64,000 bases of DNA from Odontesthes bonariensis. Taxonomy: Eukaryota > Chordata > Actinopteri > Atheriniformes > Atherinopsidae. The stretch's first letter is position 1, and each line of letters starts with the position of its first letter. The stretch is taken from positions 11,684,086 to 11,748,085 of the forward strand of contig NC_134528.1 in assembly GCF_027942865.1 (NCBI RefSeq). Direction: 5' to 3'. Below are positions 50,101-58,150 of the stretch, in pieces. Position numbers and translations under genes: made by a program. The notes beneath the pieces are model-generated. The model searched no databases. It was not told where the DNA came from and saw only the letters and a program-made list of their open reading frames with translations.

Positions 50101-53100
50101 GCCATGATGCCATTTTCCCAGTAGTTTTCAGATGCAACTTAAGAACCACACTGTTTCATGATGAAAGCGTCAAATCTTCTATAATCCATTAACAACTGCC
50201 GATTGGTCGTAGAAGCAAAATAATGATTGCCACAAAAAACAGTAATAAGATCTAATTGATTCTAGCAAAAGCTGTTTAAAACAATCAAGCATCCCAAACA
50301 TATTCAAATAGCCTTTTTATTTCTAGGTTGACAAGCAGCTCAAAACCCAATGGCACGGAAAAGGAGCATATCTTCACGTCTGCAAAGTTAAACCCAGAAA
50401 GTACTGCCAACATTTTTCAGTTGCTTTAATAGATTAATCCACTTATATTCCTTCACAATTCCCAGCATACTGGGTGCTTTGGTGTTGTTTTGGTCAGTCT
50501 TGCACCACCCCAATTTCTGAACGCTGTGTAATGAGTAATGCATATAAAATACAGTAAAAGCAGAGGGGAAGAGTGTGTGAGAGTAGATCCATCTCTACTG
50601 GTATCTGAATGACCAATCAAAACCCAGAACGGTGTAATCATGATACATATTACATCAAAAAAGCACTTACAAGGTAAACAGAGAAGTTGGAAACTGTGTA
50701 GTTATGTCTGTGTGCACATAATGTACTACATGCAAAAATACCATTAGTGTTATAGTACTGCTGAGGATGAAGACTGCACTGACTCCAGCGCACCCCGCAC
50801 TCTGACGTAAATGGCAATGGAGTTGTGCTGACGTCACAATTCGCTCACACAATGGCCGCTGCAGCGAGCGTGCTGCTGAAACTAAAAGTCTGACTACTCA
50901 CTTGCATGTTTATCTGCGAGCTGGATGAGGCTGTGAGAGATGTCTCTCCGTCTGTAGAAACAAACCACCTTGGCCTCCACATTGCCACTGGCAGTCTGGA
51001 ACAGAGAAGACAAAAGATTCAGATTGACTGAAAGAAGTGGCAACACCTCCCTGTAAAAACCTCAAATTTCCACAGGGAACTGCCTCCTTTGTGCGTTTGT
51101 CAAATTATGCCACTGTGACAGGCTGACCAGGGCAGCAACAGTGTTTTCTGAAAAGATGATTGATTTATTGTTGCACTGTATAATTAGGCCAACAGGCTTA
51201 AAGACAGCCAGTGTTAAATGTAGTGACTGATGCAGGAAGAATGGTTGTGGGGGTACAACATTTGACTGCCTCCATGCTGGTCCTGCTACTGTTTTTACAA
51301 TAAGGACGAGGACAGAATAACAGAAATATAGTATATTCCAATGAAACGGCTCCAAATATCATCTGTGATTAACTACTCACCATCTCACCATTATAAAACA
51401 TTGAAGATGTTAAGTAGTATACAGGCTAAATTGACTGCTAAATTAAACTTAATCCTACAGAAAGCTCCCCTTCTCTCACTTAAGATGACACTTTTTTTTC
51501 TGACCAGACATTATCTCAACAAGTCTGATAATGACCATTATTCATTTCAGTATCTTAGCACATACTTATAAATAGGTTAAGTGAGAGGAAAATAAATAAA
51601 GCCATATTGCATTTACAAAAAAACTGATATCAGCTTTTCTTTAAAAAAAACAACAACAAATATTTGATATCTTTAGTAAAAAGGTATAAGCAACATTGGA
51701 ACACTCAATAACAATTATTGCCACGCCAAAACACACACACTCACACATTAAGTGTATCCAGTAATAATGACAGTTAAGAGACAAGAGCACACCTGTGTCT
51801 AGACAATAAGCGCTTAAAGTCACTAAATGGACACACACAATGGCAAAGAAAGGGGGTTGGGTAAAGCAATGGAGAGGAATCCAAGTTATTCACCCGCAGG
51901 CATGAACGCACAATGACACACAAACACAGCAGTACCTTGTTGAGTTCTTCTATCCGACGGATCAGGTAAGGGTTACTGGAGGAGTTTTCAAAGAATACAT
52001 AATCTGCAACATCAGACACGCGCCGATTACTTCATGCATCACATCACTATAACACTGACTAATCTTCAAAACAATGTCTGAGGATGGGCTTTAGATCTCA
52101 CGCAAAAAGTCATTCAAGGCAACTAAATTGGCTGTGTAACATACTGCAGTGTTCTCACTCATTCATTAAACATATCACAATGTAGCTATTAATATGTAAT
52201 TCTATTAAGGAGTAGGGAAATTCACAACGCCCAGCGGCAATACATTTATATGAAGTAATGAATATCGCATCACATCACATAAAGTGAAAATGTAGCATGC
52301 AAGCACCACTATAAATACCAACTTCCCAACTTTAAAAGGTCAATTAAAATTCATATAAAAGGTGCAGTGCAAGTTTCTAAGTCTGCAGGACAGCATACAG
52401 TTTTGGTGTTTGATAATCAACTTGAGGCTAGGGGTGTAGAAAAGTCTAAATATTTCATTTTACAGGACATTTTCCCCCTCTCCTTAAGCATGATTCCACT
52501 TATCTGAGCAGGATGTACAATAACTTTGCACAACTTCAGTCTATCATAAATGCTACATTCAAACACAATCTGAATGACTGTAGTCACTATGTTCCTGACA
52601 GAAATCTATCCACCTTTCTATTGGTGAGATTTCAAGAAGTATAGCATAGAGTTAAGGCTAATAATTCATCATTCAAATATATGCAATTACACTCCGGTTC
52701 TGATTCTGCTGCAGCCTATAATTGTGTCGATTTGAAATGGTTATTTGCAGCTTCCATCACTTTAATTTGGAAGTTTAACAGAATTAGATCTGACTATTTG
52801 AATCGAGACACAAAATCAAATCTAAAAAAAAAAAAAAAACTTGTTTCACTGCATATAATTTTTCATTTAGACAGGGCAAAACTTCTGAAGGCAGTAGGAC
52901 GGTGAGGAAAGTAAAGGTGTATTACAATGCATATTGTTTCAGTGACAAAGTGTTGCCAGTATCGCTTGTAGTTTATGTGGCATTTCTAACATCGTATAGT
53001 CATGATAATCCATCATCCTCATGTAGATTTAAATGTTGGGCACCTATGAATCAACCCCGGCAGACGCCACAACGCCATGAATTGAGACAATAATTTGACG

Positions 53101-53803
53101 TTGAATTCCAGCAGACTGCTAACGAGCTAGCCAGCCAAAAGCCCAATTTGCTAATTAATTGCACTTAAAGGGAATGTGGGCGTACACTGTGGCAGTTCAT
53201 GTGTTTTAATATTGCCAAGATGGTTACATACAATGCTCGAATGATGAGCGAGTGTAGCAGAGGCGGAGATAATGGTTATCAGTGAAGCCACCGCTGGTGC
53301 TAACGTTAGCTAAATAAGGACTCGTACTAATGGCTGCATGCCAGAAGAGGCAAATACAAAGGAAGCCTCACACTGACCGTGGTAACGTTTTAACAACAGT
53401 ATAAACACATGTATAGTCGTGAGGTCCCACGGTGAATCAGTTCTCAGTACCCACGGTGTTCGTATTCAAAAAGTGTTGCAACAGTAAAAGGTGCAGACAA
53501 CTGAAAAATGTTTACATTATAAGCTAGCCACTTAGCAAACTGGTGGCTAGCTTCTGTGGCCACGACAGACGCCAGGCCTGACCCATTTTGAATCCCAAAT
53601 ATTAAGAAATTCTCACCTTCATGCTCCAACTAAACTCATCTCAATTTGTGTGGCACAGCCGTACCTCACTGTTAAATGCAAAATAGCTCAAATAACGCAG
53701 TACATCAACCAAGAGGTGCAAATCTGAAAGGGTTTCTGTTTGATTAAAAAAAGAGATCCACATTGACGTACATACCTCCGACCCGGTACATGTTGGCCGC
53801 CAT
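31316..53803 (-). CDS. mta3: MTA3, metastasis-associated protein 3 (NuRD subunit), 19 coding exons
   Basis: MTA proteins scaffold HDAC1/2 and RBBP4/7 in the nuclear NuRD remodelling complex. Nineteen exons join in phase to about 700 residues: a BAH domain (residues 1 to about 147, exons 1-5), an ELM2 region (exons 6-8), a SANT domain ([20 protein letters not shown], exons 9-10), a GATA-like zinc finger (ACESCY...MQCRLC, exons 12-13), a basic [12 protein letters not shown]-binding motif (exon 14), MLGKRSY (exon 16), [13 protein letters not shown] (exon 18) and the C-terminal GPIVIHD (exon 19). Length and exon order fit the MTA1/2/3 family. The assignment to MTA3 rests on the divergent kcng3 neighbour, as in human 2p21. 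A read-through at exon 14 gives a second, shorter form. Confidence 0.93.
31488..38204 (-). other. mta3: mta3 last intron
   Basis: This 6.7 kb intron has no recognised gene. It contains a LINE/SINE-type tail at 34238-34366, a (CA)n run at about 35123-35171 and another at about 38132-38158, and a GCTAGC/GTTAGC patch near 36000-36075. Confidence 0.7.
34238..34366 (+). repeat. LINE/SINE 3' tail fragment with (ATGA)n end
   Basis: Contains ACCCTGTGATGGAGTAGCAA, CCTGTCCAGGGGGTACCCTG and AATTAATGAATGAATT, the tail of a very common teleost retroposon. Confidence 0.65.
38205..38323 (-). CDS. mta3: mta3 exon 18
   Basis: Reads [20 protein letters not shown] then [19 protein letters not shown], aligning with the [21 protein letters not shown] segment of MTA1. 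Acceptor TTTGCAG, donor GTAAGC; ends in phase 2. Confidence 0.92.
38416..38447 (-). CDS. mta3: mta3 exon 17 (32-nt microexon)
   Basis: Strong acceptor TTTTTGCAG before 38447. The 32-nt version ends at a weak donor GTTGGT (38415) and reads [11 protein letters not shown], the only length that keeps the frame into exon 18. A competing donor GTGGGC at 38429 gives 18 nt and would produce a stop at the junction. The exon is supported by phase logic rather than by strong homology. Confidence 0.6.
39041..39202 (-). CDS. mta3: mta3 exon 16
   Basis: 54 codons, Pro/Arg/His-rich ([16 protein letters not shown] and on), ending with the family-conserved LGKRSY followed by [12 protein letters not shown]. 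Acceptor TTCCAG, donor GTACAC; phase 1 at both ends. Several overlapping frames exist because of the high GC content, but only this one matches MTA1 and keeps phase. Confidence 0.85.
39359..39451 (-). CDS. mta3: mta3 exon 15
   Basis: Reads [20 protein letters not shown] then [10 protein letters not shown]. It aligns with the RLPEAS...AVLRYLE part of MTA1. Acceptor GTTTAG, donor GTAAAC; phase 1 at both ends. Confidence 0.82.
39452..41125 (-). other. mta3: mta3 intron between exons 14 and 15
   Basis: Contains the short-form 3' UTR and poly(A) signal at its right end, an (AAT)n-like tract at about 40955-40980, and an otherwise featureless AT-rich stretch. The open frame 39782-40336 on the minus strand has no family match. 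Confidence 0.6.
40918..40923 (-). terminator. mta3: Poly(A) signal AATAAA for mta3 short form
   Basis: Minus-strand AATAAA about 200 nt after the exon 14 read-through stop codon; a GT-rich tract lies between the stop and the signal. Usage is inferred. Confidence 0.5.
41126..41374 (-). CDS. mta3: mta3 exon 14, read-through short-form terminus
   Basis: If the donor at 41151 is not used, the protein ends [10 protein letters not shown] at the stop 41128-41126. About 200 nt downstream, on the minus strand, is a canonical AATAAA (40923-40918). This resembles the short mammalian MTA3 forms that end soon after the AEC motif. The protein would lack the MLGKRSY, RKRRPNW and GPIVIHD segments. Confidence 0.55.
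   Translation of the reverse strand, partial: DSRSRSHAPRQSNHMVPMRNSGSPKSSMKTKQAFLLQATRLTKLARHMCRDIIRLRRAARRPFVPINCGAIKAECKSSFTSS
41152..41374 (-). CDS. mta3: mta3 exon 14 (spliced long form)
   Basis: Reads [17 protein letters not shown] and on through [20 protein letters not shown] to AIKAE. Donor GTAAGA at 41151 leaves one base (phase 1). Without splicing, the frame runs on for 8 codons to a TAA at 41128-41126. Confidence 0.92.
41375..42423 (-). other. mta3: mta3 intron between exons 13 and 14
   Basis: G-run at about 41424-41437 close to the exon 14 acceptor; otherwise nothing recognised. Confidence 0.7.
42424..42581 (-). CDS. mta3: mta3 exon 13
   Basis: Reads [19 protein letters not shown] and on to [11 protein letters not shown], completing the GATA-like zinc finger, then a Ser/Pro/Glu-rich linker. 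Acceptor TAACAG, donor GTGAGC; ends in phase 0. Confidence 0.92.
42582..43440 (-). other. mta3: mta3 intron between exons 12 and 13
   Basis: AT-rich; nothing recognised. Confidence 0.7.
43441..43559 (-). CDS. mta3: mta3 exon 12
   Basis: Reads [20 protein letters not shown] and on to GRACESCY, first cysteines of the zinc finger. Acceptor TGACAG, donor GTAAGT; ends in phase 1. Confidence 0.92.
43679..43737 (-). CDS. mta3: mta3 exon 11
   Basis: Reads [19 protein letters not shown]. Acceptor AGTAG, donor GTAAGT; ends in phase 2. Confidence 0.92.
43738..44983 (-). other. mta3: mta3 intron between exons 10 and 11
   Basis: Holds a short Tc1 remnant (about 44390-44640); otherwise nothing recognised. 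Confidence 0.7.
44390..44640 (-). mobile_element. Short Tc1-family deletion derivative
   Basis: Shares GAGCACCTTTATTCTTC, ACACAGCCTGAACCCTCT, TTTTTAGGCCTG and GCTCTTTGG with the Tc1 remnant at 1736-2480, in the same order. The transposase middle is missing, leaving only the C-terminal codons (RVQAV) and flanking sequence. The two copies are thus differently deleted members of one family. Confidence 0.6.
44984..45058 (-). CDS. mta3: mta3 exon 10
   Basis: Reads [20 protein letters not shown] then RYVQQ, last part of the SANT domain. Acceptor GTGAAG after a pyrimidine tract, donor GTAAGA; phase 0. Confidence 0.94.
45671..45859 (-). CDS. mta3: mta3 exon 9
   Basis: 63 codons from [18 protein letters not shown] to NDIRQDF, leading into the SANT domain. 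Acceptor TTCCAG, donor GTAAGT; phase 0. Confidence 0.95.
45949..46048 (-). CDS. mta3: mta3 exon 8
   Basis: Reads [20 protein letters not shown] and on to SRDITL. Acceptor TTTCAG, donor GTGAGC; ends in phase 0. Confidence 0.93.
46590..46692 (-). CDS. mta3: mta3 exon 7
   Basis: Reads [18 protein letters not shown] and on to [11 protein letters not shown]2 region that contacts HDAC in the family. Acceptor TTGCAG, donor GTAGGT; ends in phase 2. Confidence 0.93.
46859..46976 (-). CDS. mta3: mta3 exon 6
   Basis: Reads [20 protein letters not shown] and on to PEMLQEG, start of the ELM2 region. Acceptor CCTCAG, donor GTATAC; ends in phase 1. Confidence 0.93.
46977..48258 (-). other. mta3: mta3 intron between exons 5 and 6
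   Basis: AT-rich; nothing recognised. Confidence 0.7.
48259..48322 (-). CDS. mta3: mta3 exon 5
   Basis: Reads [20 protein letters not shown]. Acceptor CATTAG, donor GTAAGC; ends in phase 0. Confidence 0.93.
48480..48606 (-). CDS. mta3: mta3 exon 4
   Basis: Reads [18 protein letters not shown] and on to [13 protein letters not shown]. Acceptor TTTGCAG, donor GTATTA; ends in phase 2. Confidence 0.93.
48607..50901 (-). other. mta3: mta3 intron between exons 3 and 4
   Basis: AT-rich; short A-runs, nothing recognised as gene or transposon. Confidence 0.7.
50902..50995 (-). CDS. mta3: mta3 exon 3
   Basis: Reads [20 protein letters not shown] and on through LADKHA, BAH domain. Acceptor TTCCAG, donor GTGAGT; ends in phase 1. 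Confidence 0.93.
50996..51935 (-). other. mta3: mta3 intron between exons 2 and 3
   Basis: Nothing recognised. Confidence 0.7.
51936..52003 (-). CDS. mta3: mta3 exon 2
   Basis: Reads [23 protein letters not shown] domain. Acceptor TTGCAG before 52003, donor GTACTG after 51936, ends in phase 0. Confidence 0.93.
52004..53775 (-). other. mta3: mta3 first intron
   Basis: Contains a cluster of GCTAAC/GTTAGC/GCTAGC words at about 53110-53560, including a perfect GCTAACGTTAGC at 53299-53310; nothing else recognised. Confidence 0.7.
53776..53803 (-). CDS. mta3: mta3 exon 1
   Basis: Start codon at 53803-53801; reads MAANMYRVG and ends in phase 1. Donor GTATGT at 53775. Sequence upstream of the ATG is the 5' UTR. 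Confidence 0.9.
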
Positions 53804-55154
53804 TTCTGCCCTCCCAGAGCGTTAACGTAAAGCATAAACTAAGATAAATTGAATAAATTAATAAAAAGAATAAAACTCAGTCTCTTAAAAGGTGCTTTAG
53901 ATTAAGCTCGAAGAGACTCCGGATGTGTACCCTATCGGGAGAAATTTTGCAAATCAACCCCCCCCTCCTCCTCCGATTCACAGAACCCTTTACAATACAG
54001 TGAACTCACAGCAGCCAAAAGAAGTCGGATCAACCCGAAAAACCACTGACTGGTGACGAGGGAGGGGGGGCGCGCACGCGCAAACATCCACACAGACGCA
54101 CGTACACAAACACTTCCACCTTCAAAAACGCTGCAGGTGAGATGGGTCAAAATTTTTTTATACTGATTTATCGCGACGAAGCATCCCAAGTTCATTTCTT
54201 ACATTAAGCCAGCTGCTTCTGTATGGCAGGTGATATGTTTAGGAATACAAATGAGGCCAAGTCTGGCAACAAAAATCTACACAATTTCATACATTTCTAT
54301 AGTAGATATCTGAAAATTGGCTTATTTGTTCTAAATTCTATTTACATTTTGTTGGAGTAGCCTATTAGAGTCCTGACTTATTGAGATCTTCAATTTCTCC
54401 TTGTGTATCAATATTAATTTGAAAATAAAGAGAACACAACCAACAAAAAAAGTCATTAAATATCACCATATTTGGTAAATCCCTCTGTAATCAACTTGGG
54501 GAAAACAAAAGAAGGGATGAAACTGGAATAGTCTGTAAAATGTCATGCATCTTTATTAAAAAACTTATTTACAGGTTAAAATAAATATTTGCCTGTAATA
54601 TTTGGACTACACGTTACACATGTTATGCTTAAATGTGCAAAGGAGGCATTCATTTATTTCTATGACCAATAGAGAAAGTGAAATGAAAGTAAGATAATCA
54701 GAAAAAAAAAGCAGTAAAACAATCTCAGAATTTTGGGACAAAGAAAAAAATAGTGCGTTTCCTAGTCGTATTTACCGTATATTAAAATATTTATTTGCTG
54801 TCCCTCCACCTAGGAGATTTACTATGAATTTACAGTAAGTATAGTATTGTGTTTTTTTTTCTTTTTTACTGCGTGCGTAAGTACGAGCGCGCGCATGTGA
54901 CATCATAGATGGGATTGGCTCGCATTGACTGGGGTGGAGAGTCCTTTATACAGGCTACAGAGGGAGAAGGAGCCGTGAGAGACAGAAGGAAGAGTTTTCT
55001 CCAGCCACGGACCCCAGCGCAGGGCCACTTCCAATCACAGCGAGCCACGCCCCGGGGACAGGGGAGACTGGAAGCTCCCCCGCAGGCTAAACTTCAGAGA
55101 TGGATGGGGGAGTGGACTGTGGCGAGGAGTTTTAGTAGGGCACAGGTTGACAAG
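53804..55154. promoter_or_regulatory. Divergent mta3/kcng3 intergenic promoter region
   Basis: Only 1.35 kb separates the two start codons, which point away from each other. The mta3 side (53804-54110) is relatively GC-rich and has no clear TATA box. The kcng3 side has a CRE-like TGACATCA (54898-54905), an ATTGG (inverted CCAAT, 54914-54918) and a TATA-like CTTTATACA (54944-54952). The middle (54200-54850) is AT-rich. Factor binding is inferred from motifs only. Confidence 0.45.
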
Positions 55155-55780
55155 ATGAAGTTCGGGAAGAGCATCTGTGTGCTCAATGTAGGGGGAACCC
55201 GGTACGCCTTCACCCGTGAGGTGATCAGGGATTTCCCTCTCCGGCGCGTCAGCCGCTTGCATGCTTGCTCAAGCGAGAAAGAGGTCCTTGAACTGTGTGA
55301 TGACTATGACCGGGACCGGAATGAGTTTTTCTTCGACCGCCACGCACAGGCTTTTGTGTTCATTATGCTGTACGTGCGCTCCGGTAAACTCCGATTTGTT
55401 CCCGGAGTGTGTGAGCTATCTTTCTACTCAGAAATGCTCTACTGGGGGCTGGAAAGCGCGCACTTGGACTCCTGCTGCCAGAAACGCCTCGATGATAGGA
55501 TGTCCGACATAGGACTGGACACTCTGTCGGAGGTTGATATCGTATTGTCAGGAGATGAATCCCAAAGCCCGGACGAGTCAGTGCCACGGACTGCACTCAC
55601 TGGCCGCGTTAAATGGCTCGAGAAGATGCGCAAAACATTTGAGGAGCCCAACTCTTCTCTTGCAGCGCAGCTTTTGGCGTCTGTGTCCGTGATCTTTGTG
55701 ATTGTGTCCATGATAATGTTGTGTGCTAGCACGCTACCAGACTGGGATACAGCAAAGAAAAACACTGTGGAGGAACACAG
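55155..55780 (+). CDS. kcng3: kcng3 exon 1
   Basis: 626 nt, ends in phase 2 (AG|G), donor GTAGGC at 55781. The same frame is open upstream to an ATG at 54909, adding 82 codons. That ATG lies before the TATA-like box and its sequence has no family match, so it is not taken as the start. Confidence 0.93.
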
Positions 55781-57934
55781 GTAGGCAATGGTTTAAGATC
55801 AAACTTTTGGTTTAAGGAATAGAAGGGCCCACTTGTGAAAATGCTTCCAAATGTTCATGCGCAATGTGCGCTGACGTCCCGCAATTGAGATGGTGCCCAT
55901 TATTCCTGTGCGTAAAAGTGAGCTCAACAGGTTAAACCATGTGAAGAATGAGCTCATTTCACAAAAAACGCTCCATAAATAAATAAATAAACACACTCTT
56001 AAACACTTGAAGATTCTCATATGAGCGCCTGCATGTGTCTAAAACAGCAGTCAAACTCATTGCGCATATCAAGGCTGGCGCTTTAAGACATCTTTGATAA
56101 TCCTTTTTTGTGTGCGCTAAAATAATTTTGTGCTTCACTGTTAAAAGGTAAAAAAAAGCAAACAAATAATTTTGAAACATGAAAAAAAATCAAGACGTAA
56201 GGTGGATATGCCAAATTTCAGGCAATCCCTTAAACATTAGGACCCTCGTGACAGTCAGGCAAGCTCCCCAAAGGAAGCAAATCAATGATCAACAAGTAGT
56301 CATGAAGTGTTAATTATTGAGGGAGCCTTCCTTTGCTCCTCTTACCTTTCCCACCCAGCTCTCAGTGAATCTGAGCATCTTTATCTGTTCATTTTATTTT
56401 ACACAGTGCACACAAAGGACAAACACATTGATTACTGCTAGATTCATAAAATTCAAGAGGTTAGGGGCAGGAGTAGAATGTGTACCAAAGGCTTATGCAT
56501 AACTGTCAAAAACAAAAAAGGAATTAAACCTCTTGCAGGAATAAATAACCTTCTGTCCAAGTCACACATCGGGCTGTTATTCTTACCCCAGTTTGTGGAT
56601 GCCAGATGAAAACATGGATCTCTATTTCTGCGTTGTTTTTGCTTCAGCCTGTCCTCTCAAGGAAGCCCAGCTCAGAGGAGGCCATTTTCTATATAAGGTT
56701 AAGTTATGTTCACTCAGGCTAGACATTGTTCTGAGATTTTGAGCAGCTCCAGTGGTTAGGTAATCAACTAAAAATGTAGTTTATACTTGGGGCCAAAAGG
56801 ATTTAGTTTTGTGACAGCGGATGATGCAGGTTTCCCAGCTGCTTCATAATTTGGTTTGGTTTAATTGTGTTAATAGTTACCCTGTAGGCACTGTGGTATT
56901 TGCTTGGATTCAGTGTTTTTATGTGAGATACCAGTGAAACCTCATTCTAGTTTGATAGCCTTTGCTGTTCTAATCAGTGGGGCAATTGTGTGGCTGCTTG
57001 TGTCACAATCTCTGTTTAAGGTTTTTAATCAGAAGTAAAGACCGCTGTGCAGTCTTACTAGTCTCCTGTTCTTGCTGTGTCTGTCCCGCTATCTTATTTT
57101 ACTTCTGTCAGCCCTAAATTGCATGAGACGTGTTCCTTATTTCGATAATTCCATTCCTCCTGCTTTGCTTCATTCTTCTTCGCGTCGAAGGACTGTCAAC
57201 CACTACCTCATATCTCTGTAGCTCCTCAGCTATTTCCTGTTTACTCTTCAACTAATTTTTCTCCTCTCCTCTCCTCTCGTCTCCGTAGGATAGTGGAGGC
57301 AGTGTGCATTGGCTGGTTCACAGCAGAGTGCATAGTGCGCTTTTTGGTGGCCAGAGACAAGTGGGACTTCATCCGCCATCCACTCAACATCATTGATGTG
57401 ATTGCGATTACCCCCTACTATGTCACCATGGCAATGGCCCGTGCAGGGATGCCGGGTGCCGGGCTTGGAGTAGCTGGAGTGATACTGCGAGTGCTGAGGA
57501 TGATGCGAGTGTTCTGGCTCATGAAGCTTGCCAGACACTTCCTGGGCCTGCAGACTCTGGGGCTGACACTCACGCGCTGCTACCGGGAGATGGTCATGCT
57601 GATGGTGTTTGTCTGCGTTGCCATGGCAATATACAGTGCTCTGGCACAGCTACTAGAGCATGGCTTGGACTTGGGCACGCAGAACCAAGATTACGCCAGC
57701 ATCCCAGCCGCCGCCTGGTGGGTCATCATCTCCATGACAACAGTGGGGTACGGGGATGTGTACCCGGTGACAGTTGGGGGTCGCGTGCTCGGGGGAATGT
57801 GTGTAGTGAGCGGCATTGTTCTACTGGCACTGCCGATCACATTCATCTACCACAGTTTTGTTCAGTGCTACAATGAACTCAAAGTCCGCTCCGCCAGATG
57901 TGCACGCAGCTTGTCTACAGAGATGCTACAGTGA
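55155..57934 (+). CDS. kcng3: KCNG3 (Kv6.3), silent voltage-gated K+ channel subunit; join 55155-55780, 57289-57934
   Basis: Modulatory Kv subunit that does not form channels alone but co-assembles with Kv2-type subunits at the plasma membrane. Two exons give about 423 residues (human about 436). Exon 1 encodes the T1 tetramerisation domain (VLNVGGTRYAF, DFPLRRVSRLH, CDDYDRDRNEFFFDRH) and S1. Exon 2 encodes S2 to S6: the S4 segment with VLRMMRVFWLMKLARH, the filter TTVGYGD, and S6 with LALPITFIYHSFVQCYNELK, lacking the Pro-Val-Pro bend of Shaker-type channels as in KCNG proteins. The start was chosen at 55155 because MKFGKS aligns with the KCNG3 N-terminus. It is divergent from mta3, as in human 2p21. 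Confidence 0.95.
55781..57288 (+). other. kcng3: kcng3 intron
   Basis: Single 1.5 kb coding-region intron; nothing else recognised. A (CTCCT)n-rich stretch precedes the acceptor. Confidence 0.85.
57289..57934 (+). CDS. kcng3: kcng3 exon 2
   Basis: Acceptor CTCCGTAG ending at 57288 after a long CT-rich tract; continues with IVEAVCIGWFTAECIVRFLV and ends ARSLSTEMLQ with TGA at 57932-57934. Codons are phase-consistent with exon 1. Confidence 0.95.
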
Positions 57935-58144
57935 ACTTGCATTTATCACGAACATCTAAGGCCCTGCGTACATGAGAAAGAAACACAAAAAAACAGTAGA
58001 TCTGCTGCTCTCATTGTGAAAAAACTGTGCAGATTGCCTGGTTGCCTGATTTACCCCCCCCCCCCCCCCCGTCTAGTTCCTGAATGTTGCACTGATGATC
58101 TCTAATCATCGTCGATAACCAGCATGAGCTGCAACTGTCTTCTT

Positions 58145-58150
58145 AATAAA
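58145..58150 (+). terminator. kcng3: Candidate poly(A) signal of kcng3
   Basis: AATAAA 211 nt after the stop codon, downstream of a C-run (about 58055-58071). Longer 3' UTRs are possible. Confidence 0.45.
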
